A stretch of DNA of 45,324 nucleotides from JBFEUI01 sp041547565. GTDB lineage: Bacteria; Pseudomonadota; Gammaproteobacteria; Thiohalomonadales; Thiohalomonadaceae. Positions 7,502-16,573 of this stretch are shown piece by piece. Under the pieces are notes generated by a model. The model was not told where the DNA came from. It searched no databases and saw only the letters and a list, made by a program, of their open reading frames with translations. The DNA lies in the NCBI GenBank assembly GCA_041547565.1, contig JBFEUI010000007.1:1-45324 (forward strand). Direction: 5' to 3'. A program made the translations under genes and the position numbers. How positions within the stretch are numbered: the stretch's first letter is position 1; every line of letters starts with the position of its first letter.

Positions 7502-8578
7502 ATGATGGCCTGGATTGAATCACTGTTGAGCGGATGGGGACTGCCCGAGGGGCTGATTACCCTGATTAGCATTGTTATCAAGATGGTGGCGATTCTCGTG
7601 CCGTTGCTGATAACCGTGGCCTACTTTACCTATGCCGAACGCAAAATTATCGGTTACATGCAGATCCGTATCGGACCCAACCGCGTCGGTTTCTTCGGTT
7701 ACAAGCTCTGGGGGCTGGGTCAGCCGATCGCCGATGCGGTCAAGCTGATGTTCAAGGAGATCATTATCCCTTCCGGGGCCGACAAGAAACTGTTCCTGAT
7801 CGCACCGGTGCTCTCCATGGGGCCGGCACTGGCCGCCTGGGCGGTGGTGCCGTTCGGCAGTGAAATGGTGCTGGCCGATATTGATGCCAGTCTGCTCTAT
7901 ATCCTGGCGCTGACCTCCATTGGCGTGTATGGCGTGATCATCGCTGGCTGGGCCTCCAACTCCAAGTATGCCTTCCTCGGTGCGATGCGTTCCGCGGCAC
8001 AGATCGTCTCCTACGAGATTGCCATGGGCTTTGCCCTGGTGGGTGTGCTGATGGCCGCCGGCAGCATCAACCTGGGTGACATTGTCGAGGCGCAGAAGGG
8101 CAGCGTGCTGCACTGGTACTGGCTGCCGCTGTTGCCGCTGTTTGTGGTCTATTTCATTTCCGGCGTGGCCGAGACCAACCGCGCGCCGTTCGATGTGGCC
8201 GAGGGCGAGTCGGAGATTGTGGCCGGCTTCCATGTTGACTACTCAGGTATGGCCTTTGCGGTCTTCTTCCTCGGTGAATATGCCAACATGATCCTGATTT
8301 CACTGCTCGCCGCGTTGATGTTCCTGGGCGGGTGGTTGTCTCCGTTCGAGGGCATCGCCGGGGGCTGGCTGGCCGAACCGAGCATAGCCTGGCTGCTGGC
8401 CAAGACGGCGATCTTCATGTTCCTGTACCTGTGGTTCCGGGCTACTTTCCCGCGCTATCGCTATGACCAGATCATGCGCCTGGGCTGGAAGGTGTTTATT
8501 CCGATCACTATTGTCTGGCTGATGGTGGTGGGCGTGGCCATTATGGCCGAACTCGGTCCCTGGTTCGATGCGGCATAA
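7502..8578 (+). CDS. nuoH: NADH-quinone oxidoreductase subunit H
   Basis: NuoH (mitochondrial ND1) is the membrane subunit that connects the peripheral arm with the pump modules and forms part of the quinone chamber. The 358-residue, eight-helix protein shows the conserved AERKIIGYMQIRIGPNRVG near residues 41-59 and the acidic loop AETNRAPFDVAEGESE near 222-237. There are two adjacent ATG codons (7502, 7505); the first lies closer to AAAGGTG and is used. Confidence 0.96.
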   Translation: MMAWIESLLSGWGLPEGLITLISIVIKMVAILVPLLITVAYFTYAERKIIGYMQIRIGPNRVGFFGYKLWGLGQPIADAVKLMFKEIIIPSGADKKLFLIAPVLSMGPALAAWAVVPFGSEMVLADIDASLLYILALTSIGVYGVIIAGWASNSKYAFLGAMRSAAQIVSYEIAMGFALVGVLMAAGSINLGDIVEAQKGSVLHWYWLPLLPLFVVYFISGVAETNRAPFDVAEGESEIVAGFHVDYSGMAFAVFFLGEYANMILISLLAALMFLGGWLSPFEGIAGGWLAEPSIAWLLAKTAIFMFLYLWFRATFPRYRYDQIMRLGWKVFIPITIVWLMVVGVAIMAELGPWFDAA

Positions 8579-8597
8579 TGGCGAGGGTAGATAACAT

Positions 8598-9086
8598 ATG
8601 AATACTGTATTTCGTGTTCTGAAGAGCCTGACGCTGAAAGAGTTGCGCGCCGGTATGGGCGTGACCGGCCGCTATCTGTTCAGGCGCAAGATCACCGTGC
8701 AATACCCGGAAGAGCGGGCACCGATGTCACCGCGTTTTCGCGGCCTGCACGCCCAGCGTCGTTATCCCAATGGTGAAGAGCGCTGCATCGCCTGCAAGCT
8801 GTGCGAGGTCATCTGTCCGGCACAGGCCATCACCATCGAGGCGGCCGAGCGCGAGGACGGTACCCGCCGTACCACCCGCTACGATATCGACCTGACCAAG
8901 TGTATTTACTGTGGCTACTGTGAAGAGTCATGCCCGGTGGATGCGATCGTTGAGACGCGTGTCTACGAGTACCACGGTGAGGAGCGGGGCGACCTGCTGA
9001 TGACCAAGGACAAGTTGCTGGCGGTTGGGGACAAACACGAGGCACAGATTGCCGCCGACCGACAGGAAGATGCGAAGTACCGCTAA
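8598..9086 (+). CDS. nuoI: NADH-quinone oxidoreductase subunit I
   Basis: NuoI (TYKY) is an 8-iron ferredoxin that carries clusters N6a and N6b between NuoG and NuoB. Two complete CxxCxxCxxxCP motifs are visible: Cys63/66/69/73 and Cys102/105/108/112. An amphipathic N-terminal helix (about 1-30) lies on the membrane. The length is 162 residues, with GAGGG ahead of the ATG. It lies between nuoH and nuoJ, as in nearly all nuo operons. Confidence 0.96.
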   Translation: MNTVFRVLKSLTLKELRAGMGVTGRYLFRRKITVQYPEERAPMSPRFRGLHAQRRYPNGEERCIACKLCEVICPAQAITIEAAEREDGTRRTTRYDIDLTKCIYCGYCEESCPVDAIVETRVYEYHGEERGDLLMTKDKLLAVGDKHEAQIAADRQEDAKYR

Positions 9087-9101
9087 TCTCGGAACGACAC
9101 T

Positions 9102-9707
9102 ATGAGTTTTGAACAGATCGTCTTTTACGTCTTTGCCGCCATTCTGGTGTTTTCCGCCGGCATGGTGATCACTTCACGCAATCCGGTGCATGCCGCGCTG
9201 TTCCTGGTGCTTGCCTTCTTCTCCAGTGCCGCAATCTGGCTGCTGCTGGAGGCGGAGTTCCTCGCCATCACCCTGGTGCTGGTCTACGTCGGGGCGGTGA
9301 TGGTGCTGTTCCTTTTTGTGGTGATGATGCTCGATATCAATATCGCGCCGCTGCGCGAGGGCTTTGCCCGTTACATGCCGGTCGGCGTACTGGTTGCCGT
9401 GTTGATGCTGCTGGTGATGGCCATGGCCGTGGGTGTCGAGTATTTCGGCACCGACAAAATGCCGGTGCCCGCAGGGCATGGGGCCGATTACAGCAATACC
9501 CGCGAGCTGGGCATGCAGCTTTATACCACCTATGTCTATCCGTTTGAGATTGCATCGGTGATTCTGCTGGTGGCCATTGTCGCGGCCATTGCCCTGACAC
9601 TGCGCCGTCGCCCGGGCACCCGTTCACCTCGTCCTGAACAACAGGTAACCGTCAGGCGCGAAGAGCGCGTGCGCGTGGTGAAGATGGATACCGAGGCGCG
9701 CAAGTAG
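9102..9707 (+). CDS. nuoJ: NADH-quinone oxidoreductase subunit J
   Basis: NuoJ (ND6) is a membrane subunit whose third helix changes shape during coupling. The 201-residue protein has five predicted membrane helices (about 4-22, 28-47, 52-75, 90-110, 141-165). The motif LLLEAEFLAITLVLVYVGAV near residues 47-66 is characteristic. The tail after 170 is rich in arginine and is likely cytoplasmic. Confidence 0.94.
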   Translation: MSFEQIVFYVFAAILVFSAGMVITSRNPVHAALFLVLAFFSSAAIWLLLEAEFLAITLVLVYVGAVMVLFLFVVMMLDINIAPLREGFARYMPVGVLVAVLMLLVMAMAVGVEYFGTDKMPVPAGHGADYSNTRELGMQLYTTYVYPFEIASVILLVAIVAAIALTLRRRPGTRSPRPEQQVTVRREERVRVVKMDTEARK

Positions 9708-9739
9708 GGCATGCGAAAGGTTTTTAATCTGGAGTCAGT

Positions 9740-10045
9740 ATGATCGCTTTGTCTGATTATCTGCTGGTGGGGGCCATCCTGTTCTGTCTGAGCATGGCAG
9801 GCGTGTTCCTCAACCGCAAGAACATCATCATTCTGTTGATGTGCATCGAACTGATGCTGTTGGCAGTGAATATCAACTTTATCGCCTTTTCGCATTTCCT
9901 CGGCGATACCGCCGGCCAGGTGTTTGTCTTCTTTATCCTGACGGTGGCAGCGGCCGAGGCGGCAATCGGACTGGCGATTCTGGTGGTGTTGTTCCGCAAC
10001 CGCCGCACCATCAACGTTGATGACCTGGATACCTTGAAGGGGTAG
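9740..10045 (+). CDS. nuoK: NADH-quinone oxidoreductase subunit K
   Basis: NuoK (ND4L) is a small membrane subunit of the proton path. It has 101 residues and three predicted membrane helices. The conserved acidic residues sit inside helices: the glutamate of MCIELMLLAVN in helix 2 and the glutamate of AAAEAAIGLAI in helix 3. The ribosome site is GGAG eight bases before the ATG. NuoL begins four bases after the stop. Confidence 0.95.
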   Translation: MIALSDYLLVGAILFCLSMAGVFLNRKNIIILLMCIELMLLAVNINFIAFSHFLGDTAGQVFVFFILTVAAAEAAIGLAILVVLFRNRRTINVDDLDTLKG

Positions 10046-10049
10046 GGCC

Positions 10050-12050
10050 GTGTTCGAAAATCTGCATAACGTCAACATTGCCATTGTTCTGGCCCCGCTG
10101 GTCGGCTCCATCATCGCCGGCCTGTTCGGTGGCAGCATCGGTCGCAAGGGTGCCCACCGCATCACTATCCTCGGTGTCGCTGTCTCCTTCCTGCTGTCGC
10201 TGGTGATCTTCAACCACGTGGTGATCAAGGAGGCCGGCGCCATCACCCAGAGCGTCTACACCTGGATGGTGGCCGACGGCATCACCTTCGAGGTCGGCTT
10301 CCTGGTGGACAAGCTGAGCGCCATGATGATGGTGGTGGTGACCTTCGTCTCCTGGATGGTGCACATCTATACCATCGGCTACATGGCCGATGATGAGCAC
10401 AACTGGCCCGAGGGCAGCAAGGCGGGCACCAACAGCTATCAGCGCTTCTTCAGCTATATTTCGCTGTTTACCTTCTCCATGCTGATGCTGGTCATGGCCA
10501 ACAACTTCATGCAGCTGTTTTTCGGCTGGGAAGCGGTGGGCCTGGTCTCCTATCTGCTGATCGGTTTCTGGTCGGTGCGCGACAGTGCGGTCTACGCCAA
10601 CCTCAAGGCCTTTCTGGTTAACCGTATCGGTGATTTCGGTTTCATCCTCGGCATCGGCGCCGTGCTCTATGTTTTCGGTACCCTCGACTACGCAGATGTG
10701 TTCGCCTCGGCCTCGCTGCACAAGGACGTTACCATGGAGGTGCTGCTGGGCAGCCCCTGGAACATGATGACGGTGATCTGCATCCTGTTGTTTGTCGGCG
10801 CCATGGGCAAGTCGGCACAGTTCCCGCTGCACGTCTGGCTGCCCGACTCGATGGAGGGTCCGACCCCCATCTCCGCACTGATCCATGCCGCCACCATGGT
10901 GACTGCCGGTATATTCATGGTCGCGCGCATGTCGCCGCTGTATGAGCTGTCAGAGACGGCGCTGAGTTTTGTGCTGGTTATCGGAGCCATCACCGCCCTG
11001 TTCATGGGTTTCCTCGGCCTGGTACAGACCGACATCAAGCGGGTGGTGGCCTACTCGACCCTGTCACAGCTCGGTTACATGACCGCTGCCCTAGGCGCCT
11101 CGGCCTATGCGGCAGGTGTCTTCCACCTGATGACCCACGCCTTTTTCAAGGCGCTGCTGTTCCTGGCTGCCGGTTCGGTGATCATTGCCATGCACCACGA
11201 TCAGGACATGCGCAATATGGGCGGTCTGCGCAAGTATATGCCGATCACCTGGATCACTTCGCTCATCGGCTCCCTGGCGCTGATCGGCACCCCCGGTTTT
11301 GCCGGTTTCTTCTCCAAGGATTCGATCATCGAGGCTGTTGGCCACTCCGAAATATTCGGCTCGGGTTTCGCCTACGGCGCGCTGCTGCTCGGTGTCTTTG
11401 TCACCGCCCTGTACAGCTTCCGTATGTATTTCCTGGTGTTCCACGGCAAGGAACGCATGGATGAGCACACCCGTGAGCACCTGCATGAGACACCCTGGGT
11501 GGTGACCGTGCCGCTGATCGCGCTGGCCATTCCCTCCATCTTTATCGGCGGCATCTATGTCGGCGACATGGCCTTCGGTGATTTCTTCCAGGGCGCCATC
11601 TATGTCGCACCGGCGCATGATGTACTGGGGCAGCTGTCAGAGGGATTCCATGGTGCCTGGGGCATGATGTTGCACGGCCTTCTCACCGCACCGTTCTGGC
11701 TGGCCCTGTCCGGTGTTGTCGTGGCTTATGTTCTTTACATGTGGCGTACGGAACTGCCGGCGAAGATCGCCAAACGCTTCAGCCTGGTGCACAAGATACT
11801 GCTGGAGAAGTACGGCTTCGACGAACTTTACGGCAATGTGTTTGCCGGTACGGGTCGCGGTATCGGTACTGGTCTGTGGCGTCTCGGTGATGTCACCGTT
11901 ATCGACGGCTGGATTGTTAACGGTTCTGCACGCGTTGTGGGCTGGATGTCGGGAGTGATGCGTCACGTCCAGACCGGTTATCTCTATCACTATGCCTTTG
12001 CCATGATTGTCGGACTGCTGGTGCTGTTCGGTCTGTTTGTCATCGGTTAA
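10050..12050 (+). CDS. nuoL: NADH-quinone oxidoreductase subunit L
   Basis: NuoL (ND5) is the distal antiporter-like pump subunit. The 666-residue protein has many membrane helices and a long C-terminal region expected to form the lateral helix along the arm. The antiporter signature is visible in FGWEAVGLVSYLLIGFW (about 154-170, key glutamate in GWE) and in MGKSAQFPLHVWLPDSMEGPTPISALIHAATMV, read in parts (about 252-284, key lysine in MGKSAQ). Translation starts at GTG, four bases after nuoK, with AGGGG upstream. Confidence 0.96.
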   Translation: MFENLHNVNIAIVLAPLVGSIIAGLFGGSIGRKGAHRITILGVAVSFLLSLVIFNHVVIKEAGAITQSVYTWMVADGITFEVGFLVDKLSAMMMVVVTFVSWMVHIYTIGYMADDEHNWPEGSKAGTNSYQRFFSYISLFTFSMLMLVMANNFMQLFFGWEAVGLVSYLLIGFWSVRDSAVYANLKAFLVNRIGDFGFILGIGAVLYVFGTLDYADVFASASLHKDVTMEVLLGSPWNMMTVICILLFVGAMGKSAQFPLHVWLPDSMEGPTPISALIHAATMVTAGIFMVARMSPLYELSETALSFVLVIGAITALFMGFLGLVQTDIKRVVAYSTLSQLGYMTAALGASAYAAGVFHLMTHAFFKALLFLAAGSVIIAMHHDQDMRNMGGLRKYMPITWITSLIGSLALIGTPGFAGFFSKDSIIEAVGHSEIFGSGFAYGALLLGVFVTALYSFRMYFLVFHGKERMDEHTREHLHETPWVVTVPLIALAIPSIFIGGIYVGDMAFGDFFQGAIYVAPAHDVLGQLSEGFHGAWGMMLHGLLTAPFWLALSGVVVAYVLYMWRTELPAKIAKRFSLVHKILLEKYGFDELYGNVFAGTGRGIGTGLWRLGDVTVIDGWIVNGSARVVGWMSGVMRHVQTGYLYHYAFAMIVGLLVLFGLFVIG

Positions 12051-12078
12051 CAGAAAGATACGAATAAGGGTAGGTTGA

Positions 12079-13596
12079 ATGTTCTCCGATTTGCCGCTTT
12101 TGAGCTTGGTTACCTGGACGCCCATTATCGGGGGTCTGCTGGTATTGGCTGCCGGTAGCGAGCGCAGCGCACTCGAGGCCAAGGTGCTGGCATTGCTGGT
12201 ATCGCTGGTTACCTTTGTACTATCAATACCGCTCTACACCGGCTTTGATACCACCACGCACCAGATGCAGTTTGTCGAACTGGCACCCTGGATTGGCAGC
12301 TTCAACGTGAACTACCACCTGGGCGTGGATGGTATCTCCATGCCGCTGATCCTGCTGACCACCTTTACCACCGTGCTGGTGGTGATCGCCGGCTGGGAGG
12401 TGATCAAGTTCAAGCCGGCCCAGTATATGGCCGCCTTCCTGATCCTCGAGGGTTTGATGATCGGTGCCTTTGCCGCGCTGGATGCCATGCTGTTCTATGT
12501 GTTCTGGGAGGCGCTGCTGATCCCGATGTTTATCGTCATCGGTGTCTGGGGCGGTGAACGCCGGGTCTACGCCACCATCAAGTTCTTCCTCTACACCTTC
12601 CTCGGTTCGGTGTTCATGCTGGTGGCGCTGATCTATCTCTATTTTCAGACCAACAGTTTTGCCATCCTCGACTTCCATGCGGTGAATATCAGCCTCACCG
12701 CACAGATACTGATCTTCCTGGCCTTCCTTATCGCCTTCGCGGTCAAGGTGCCGATGTGGCCGGTGCACACCTGGCTGCCCGATGCCCACGTCGAGGCGCC
12801 CACCGGCGGTTCGGTGATCCTGGCGGCGATCATGCTGAAGCTGGGCGGTTACGGTTTCCTGCGCTTCAGCCTGCCGATCACGCCCGACGCGAGCCATTCG
12901 CTCGACTGGCTGATGATTGCGCTGTCGCTCATCGCCGTGGTCTATATCGGTTTTGTCGCGCTGGTACAGCAGGACATGAAAAAGCTGATCGCCTATTCGT
13001 CGATCTCGCACATGGGTTTCGTCACGCTCGGTTTCTTCATCGCCTATTCGATTGCCGCCAATACGGGCAGCTTTAACGGTGCGGCACTGGGTATCGAGGG
13101 CGGCATGGTACAGATGGTCTCGCACGGCTTTGTTTCGGGCGCCATGTTCCTCTGTGTCGGCGTGCTGTATGACCGCCTGCACAGCCGCCAAATCGCCGAT
13201 TACGGCGGTGTGGTGCACACCATGCCGAAATTCGCAGCCCTGATGGTGCTGTTCGCCATGGCCAACTCCGGCCTGCCCGGAACCGCCGGCTTCGTCGGTG
13301 AATTCATGGTGATCCTGAGCGCCTTCAAGGCCAACTTCTGGTTCGCCTTCCTGGCAGCCACCACGCTGGTGCTGGGTGCAGCCTACACCCTGTGGATGGT
13401 CCGTCGCGTGGTCTATGGCGAGGTGATGAGCGATGGTGTTGCGGCGCTCAAGGATATCAATCCCAGGGAGATGTTGGTGCTGGGTACGCTGGCCATCGCC
13501 GTGCTCTGGCTCGGTCTCTATCCGGCGCCGTTGCTGGAGGTGATGGAGGCCACCGTGGCCCACCTGGTCGACCATATTGCCGTGTCCAAACTTTGA
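12079..13596 (+). CDS. nuoM: NADH-quinone oxidoreductase subunit M
   Basis: NuoM (ND4) is the middle antiporter-like pump subunit. The 505-residue multi-helix protein shows the key glutamate in FYVFWEALLIPMFIVIG (about 137-153) and the lysine region FAVKVPMWPVHTWLPDAHVE (about 220-239). The EAPTGGSVILA and SISHMGFVTLGFF segments are also typical. It lies between nuoL and nuoN with short spacers and AGGGT-type ribosome sites. Confidence 0.96.
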   Translation: MFSDLPLLSLVTWTPIIGGLLVLAAGSERSALEAKVLALLVSLVTFVLSIPLYTGFDTTTHQMQFVELAPWIGSFNVNYHLGVDGISMPLILLTTFTTVLVVIAGWEVIKFKPAQYMAAFLILEGLMIGAFAALDAMLFYVFWEALLIPMFIVIGVWGGERRVYATIKFFLYTFLGSVFMLVALIYLYFQTNSFAILDFHAVNISLTAQILIFLAFLIAFAVKVPMWPVHTWLPDAHVEAPTGGSVILAAIMLKLGGYGFLRFSLPITPDASHSLDWLMIALSLIAVVYIGFVALVQQDMKKLIAYSSISHMGFVTLGFFIAYSIAANTGSFNGAALGIEGGMVQMVSHGFVSGAMFLCVGVLYDRLHSRQIADYGGVVHTMPKFAALMVLFAMANSGLPGTAGFVGEFMVILSAFKANFWFAFLAATTLVLGAAYTLWMVRRVVYGEVMSDGVAALKDINPREMLVLGTLAIAVLWLGLYPAPLLEVMEATVAHLVDHIAVSKL

Positions 13597-13612
13597 GGTA
13601 GGGATCTAGTCG

Positions 13613-15052
13613 ATGAACTTTGATATGCCCGATTTTTCGCTTGCGATGCCCGAAATCTTTGTGCTCGGCATGGCCTGTGTGGTCCTGATCGTGGACCTGT
13701 TCATGAGTGAGCGCAGCCGGGTGGTGACCTACCTGCTGTCCCAGGCGACGCTGGTTGGTGCCTTTATCCTGACTATTGCCATGATGGGCGGGGAGAGTGC
13801 CCAGACCTTCAGCGGTACCTTTATCGCCGATCCGATGGCCGCGTTGCTGAAGCTGTTCATTTATGGCGCTGCCTTTGTGGTGTTCCTCTACGCACGCGGC
13901 TACCTGATTGAGCGCAATATGTTCAGGGGCGAGTTCTATCTGCTCGGCCTGTTTGGTGTGCTCGGTATGATGGTGATGGTCTCGGCACACAACTTCCTCA
14001 CCATCTATCTGGGTCTGGAACTGTTGTCCCTCTCAATGTACGCCATGGTCGCACTGCAGCGCGATTCACTGGTCGCCTCCGAGGCGGCGATGAAGTATTT
14101 CATCCTGGGCGCCATGGCCTCGGCCATGCTGCTCTACGGCATGTCCATCATCTACGGCGTGACCGGCTCGCTCGACCTGGGCGAGATCAGCGACGCGGTG
14201 GCTGCCGGCAAGGCCGACAGTCTGGTGCTGGTGTTCGGTCTGGTGTTCCTGATGGTCGGCATCGCCTTCAAGCTCGGTGCGGTGCCGTTCCACATGTGGG
14301 TGCCGGATGTGTACCACGGTGCACCAACCGCGGTGACACTGTATATCAGTACGGCCCCGAAACTGGCCGCCTTTGCCATGCTGATGCGCCTGTTGGTCGA
14401 TGGTCTGGGCGGTCTTGAGTCCCAGTGGCATGACATCCTTGTGCTGCTGTCGGTGCTGTCTATCGTGATCGGTAATGTGGTTGCCATCGCCCAGAGCAAC
14501 ATCAAGCGTATGCTGGCCTATTCGGGTATCTCGCATATCGGCTTTCTGCTGCTGGGGGTACTCTCCGGCACCCAGGATGGCTATGCCTCCGCGATGTTCT
14601 ACGCCCTGGTCTATGTGATCATGAGCCTGGGTGGTTTCGGCATGGTTATCCTGATGAGCCGTGCCGGTTTCGAGTCGGACAACCTGGATGATTTCAAGGG
14701 CTTGAATCAACGCAGCCCCTGGTTTGCGGGGATTATGATGATCATCATGTTCTCCATGGCCGGGGTGCCGCCATTCCTCGGATTCTGGGCCAAACTGGCG
14801 GTTATCCAGGCGATCATCGGCCAGGGCTTTATCTGGCTGGCGGCGGTGGCCGTTATCTTCTCGGTCATCGGGGCGTTCTACTACCTGCGTGTCATCAAAC
14901 TGATGTACTTTGACAAGCCGGAAACCGAGGCCGGTATCGAGGCAGGCACCGACCTGCGCGTGGTGTTGAGTGCCAATGGTCTGGCGGTGCTGGCGCTGGG
15001 GCTGTATCCGGGGGCCTTGATGGCACTGTGCACAGCGGCGATTTCCGGATGA
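13613..15052 (+). CDS. nuoN: NADH-quinone oxidoreductase subunit N
   Basis: NuoN (ND2) is the pump subunit nearest NuoK/J. It has 479 residues and about 14 predicted membrane helices. Typical segments are YLGLELLSLSMYAMVAL (about 126-142), the lysine-bearing FKLGAVPFHMWVPDVYHGAP and MLAYSGISHIGFLLLG. It is the last classical nuo gene, and a hairpin follows 32 bases after its stop. Confidence 0.96.
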   Translation: MNFDMPDFSLAMPEIFVLGMACVVLIVDLFMSERSRVVTYLLSQATLVGAFILTIAMMGGESAQTFSGTFIADPMAALLKLFIYGAAFVVFLYARGYLIERNMFRGEFYLLGLFGVLGMMVMVSAHNFLTIYLGLELLSLSMYAMVALQRDSLVASEAAMKYFILGAMASAMLLYGMSIIYGVTGSLDLGEISDAVAAGKADSLVLVFGLVFLMVGIAFKLGAVPFHMWVPDVYHGAPTAVTLYISTAPKLAAFAMLMRLLVDGLGGLESQWHDILVLLSVLSIVIGNVVAIAQSNIKRMLAYSGISHIGFLLLGVLSGTQDGYASAMFYALVYVIMSLGGFGMVILMSRAGFESDNLDDFKGLNQRSPWFAGIMMIIMFSMAGVPPFLGFWAKLAVIQAIIGQGFIWLAAVAVIFSVIGAFYYLRVIKLMYFDKPETEAGIEAGTDLRVVLSANGLAVLALGLYPGALMALCTAAISG

Positions 15053-15084
15053 ACGGGCGGCGCTGATTTGCTGTATTTTGACTG

Positions 15085-15118
15085 CAGGCCCCGGTAGAAT
15101 CCGGGGCCTGTTGGTTTT
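15085..15118 (+). terminator. Terminator-like hairpin after nuoN
   Basis: CAGGCCCCGG (15085-15094) pairs perfectly with CCGGGGCCTG (15101-15110) around a six-base loop. The following bases (TTGGTTTTGG) are only moderately T rich, so termination may be partial, with some read-through into the DUF2818 gene. Confidence 0.55.
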
Positions 15119-15170
15119 GGGCCGCAAGGCACGGTTTGTGCCGGAGCGGCGGGATATCTGGAGAAGTTTT

Positions 15171-15491
15171 GTGTCGACCACTGTTGCCACCTGGATCTTG
15201 CTGATTGTTGCGTTAATCGCCGCCAACCTGCCCTGGTTGAGCGAAAAGCTGATGTTCATCCGTGATGCAGGGGAAGGGGGCAAGCGTGCCGTGTGGCGCT
15301 GGCTGGAGTGGTTGCTGCTGTATTTCATTGTCGGCGCCATTGCCCTTGGTCTGGAGCAAAAGCTCAACGGCGAGATCTATAACAAGGACTGGGAGTTCTA
15401 TGCCGTCACACTGTGTCTGTTTCTGGTATTCGCTCTTCCCGGCTTTATCTATCGACACGACCTCCGCCATCACCTGACGCGTAAAATGTAA
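15171..15491 (+). CDS. DUF2818 family membrane protein
   Basis: This 106-residue protein has three predicted membrane helices (about 4-22, 45-62, 75-93), with GWxFYAV-like NKDWEFYAVTLCLFLVFALPGFIYR read in parts near the third. It resembles the DUF2818 family, whose genes often lie directly after nuoN in betaproteobacteria and related groups; the function is unknown. The start is set at the GTG at 15171, with GGAG seven bases upstream, because an in-frame earlier start (15078) would run through the nuoN hairpin. A role in complex I assembly or stability is an inference from position only. Confidence 0.8.
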   Translation: MSTTVATWILLIVALIAANLPWLSEKLMFIRDAGEGGKRAVWRWLEWLLLYFIVGAIALGLEQKLNGEIYNKDWEFYAVTLCLFLVFALPGFIYRHDLRHHLTRKM

Positions 15492-15780
15492 GGGGGTAGG
15501 CGGCGGGCACGGCCCGCCCTACGGCCTGAAAGGTAAAACATGAAAGGCATATTGTGCGACCGCCATGAATGGCGGGAGTGCTGGCAACGCACGACTACAG
15601 GGAGGTAGGAGGTAGAGTAACGCAGGGAGCAGTTACCGAGGAGCAGTTGCCAGTGAAGCGAGAGGGTTAACGGGCTGCGAACTGGCCATACCATCCGCTC
15701 ACACCTCCTTCCCGGCTGCCGATAAACCGTAGTTGTTCCAGCAAAATTCATTAAAGTGTCAAATATTTGTTACGCACCCC
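15492..15780. other. Gene-free region before the initiator tRNA
   Basis: No gene is seen. A strong dyad GGCGGGC-ACG-GCCCGCC flanked by GTAGG and CTAC (about 15496-15522) lies just after the DUF2818 stop. It looks like a dispersed G+C rich intergenic palindrome rather than a terminator, because no T run follows. The rest (15523-15780) has purine-rich stretches such as GGGAGGTAGGAGGTAG and no clear signal until the tRNA promoter. Confidence 0.6.
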
Positions 15781-15809
15781 TTGATTGCCCCCCAGTTAGT
15801 CTGTAGAAT
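15781..15809 (+). promoter_or_regulatory. Predicted promoter of initiator tRNA-Met
   Basis: TTGATT (15781-15786), a 17-base spacer and TAGAAT (15804-15809) form a good sigma-70 promoter. The predicted start near 15816 is only about eight bases before the mature tRNA. Confidence 0.65.
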
Positions 15810-15823
15810 TCGCGTCCATCAGT

Positions 15824-15900
<77 letters not shown>

Positions 15901-15906
15901 ATTAAT

Positions 15907-15938
15907 AATAAAAAGCCCCGTTATCGGGGCTTTTTATT
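15907..15938 (+). terminator. Rho-independent terminator after initiator tRNA
   Basis: AAAAAGCCCCG and CGGGGCTTTTT form a perfect stem around the loop TTAT and run into further T/A bases. It starts ten bases after the CCA end. Confidence 0.9.
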
Positions 15939-16019
15939 AACTGGACTTTGGACCGTTGTAGCGGAACTAGCGTTTTGAAAATCAATACGTTAGAATCCTG
16001 CGCAATTGGTGGTATGCAG

Positions 16020-16045
16020 ATGGGCCTTGGGCCCATTTTTTGTTT
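16020..16045 (+). terminator. Terminator-like hairpin in the rimP leader (possible attenuator)
   Basis: ATGGGCC (16020-16026) pairs with GGCCCAT (16030-16036) around a three-base loop and is followed directly by TTTTTGTTT. It ends about 12 bases before the rimP start codon, so transcripts from upstream would have to pass it. This fits attenuation of the rimP-nusA-infB operon. Confidence 0.65.
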
Positions 16046-16056
16046 CCGGGGACAGC

Positions 16057-16512
16057 ATGGGACAGGCAGGTAACCAGTTGGAGGCCATTATTGAGCCCGC
16101 CGTGAAGGCGTTGGGTTTCGAACTGGTCGGGGTGGAATATATATCACAGGGTCGCCACTCCATGCTGCGTATCTACATTGACAGTGATGCGGGTATTACC
16201 GTGGATGACTGTGCCGACGTCAGCAACCAGGTCAGTGCGGTGCTGGATGTCGAGGACCCGATAAGAGGGGAATACACCCTGGAGATCTCGTCTCCCGGCG
16301 TGGACCGGCCTCTTTTCAAGATGGAGCATTACGAGCGGTTTGCAGGCCACCAAGTCGAGTTGAGGCTGCGGCTGCCAATCGAGGGGCGTCGCAAGTACAA
16401 GGGCACGATCAAGCGTGTCGAAGAGAATCAGGTGGTCGTCGAGGTCGAGGGAGGGGAGCATCGCTTTTCTCTTGCTGATATTGAAAAGGCACGTCTGGTG
16501 CCGGAATGGTAA
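16057..16512 (+). CDS. rimP: Ribosome maturation factor RimP
   Basis: RimP helps maturation of the 30S ribosomal subunit. The 151-residue length, the N-terminal alpha/beta domain with ALGFELVGVEYI, the DDCADVSNQVSAVLD segment and the motif YTLEISSPGVDRPLF (about 83-97) all fit the family. The ATG at 16057 is used because it has GGGGA upstream and gives the usual length; an earlier in-frame start at 16006 would overlap the leader hairpin. It is the first gene of the nusA-infB operon. Confidence 0.95.
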   Translation: MGQAGNQLEAIIEPAVKALGFELVGVEYISQGRHSMLRIYIDSDAGITVDDCADVSNQVSAVLDVEDPIRGEYTLEISSPGVDRPLFKMEHYERFAGHQVELRLRLPIEGRRKYKGTIKRVEENQVVVEVEGGEHRFSLADIEKARLVPEW

Positions 16513-16573
16513 TTGACAGGGTAGAGCCTGGTTTGCAGGTGGAACCACGGCTGGAGGCGAATAGAGGCACAAT

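Noticed and set aside
15496..15522. GGCGGGC-ACG-GCCCGCC as terminator of the nuo/DUF2818 transcript
   Set aside because: Strong stem but no following T run; kept only as an intergenic palindrome.
15470..15751. 93-codon minus-strand frame between DUF2818 and the initiator tRNA
   Set aside because: No known protein features, no ribosome site, and it overlaps the G+C rich dyad; judged spurious.
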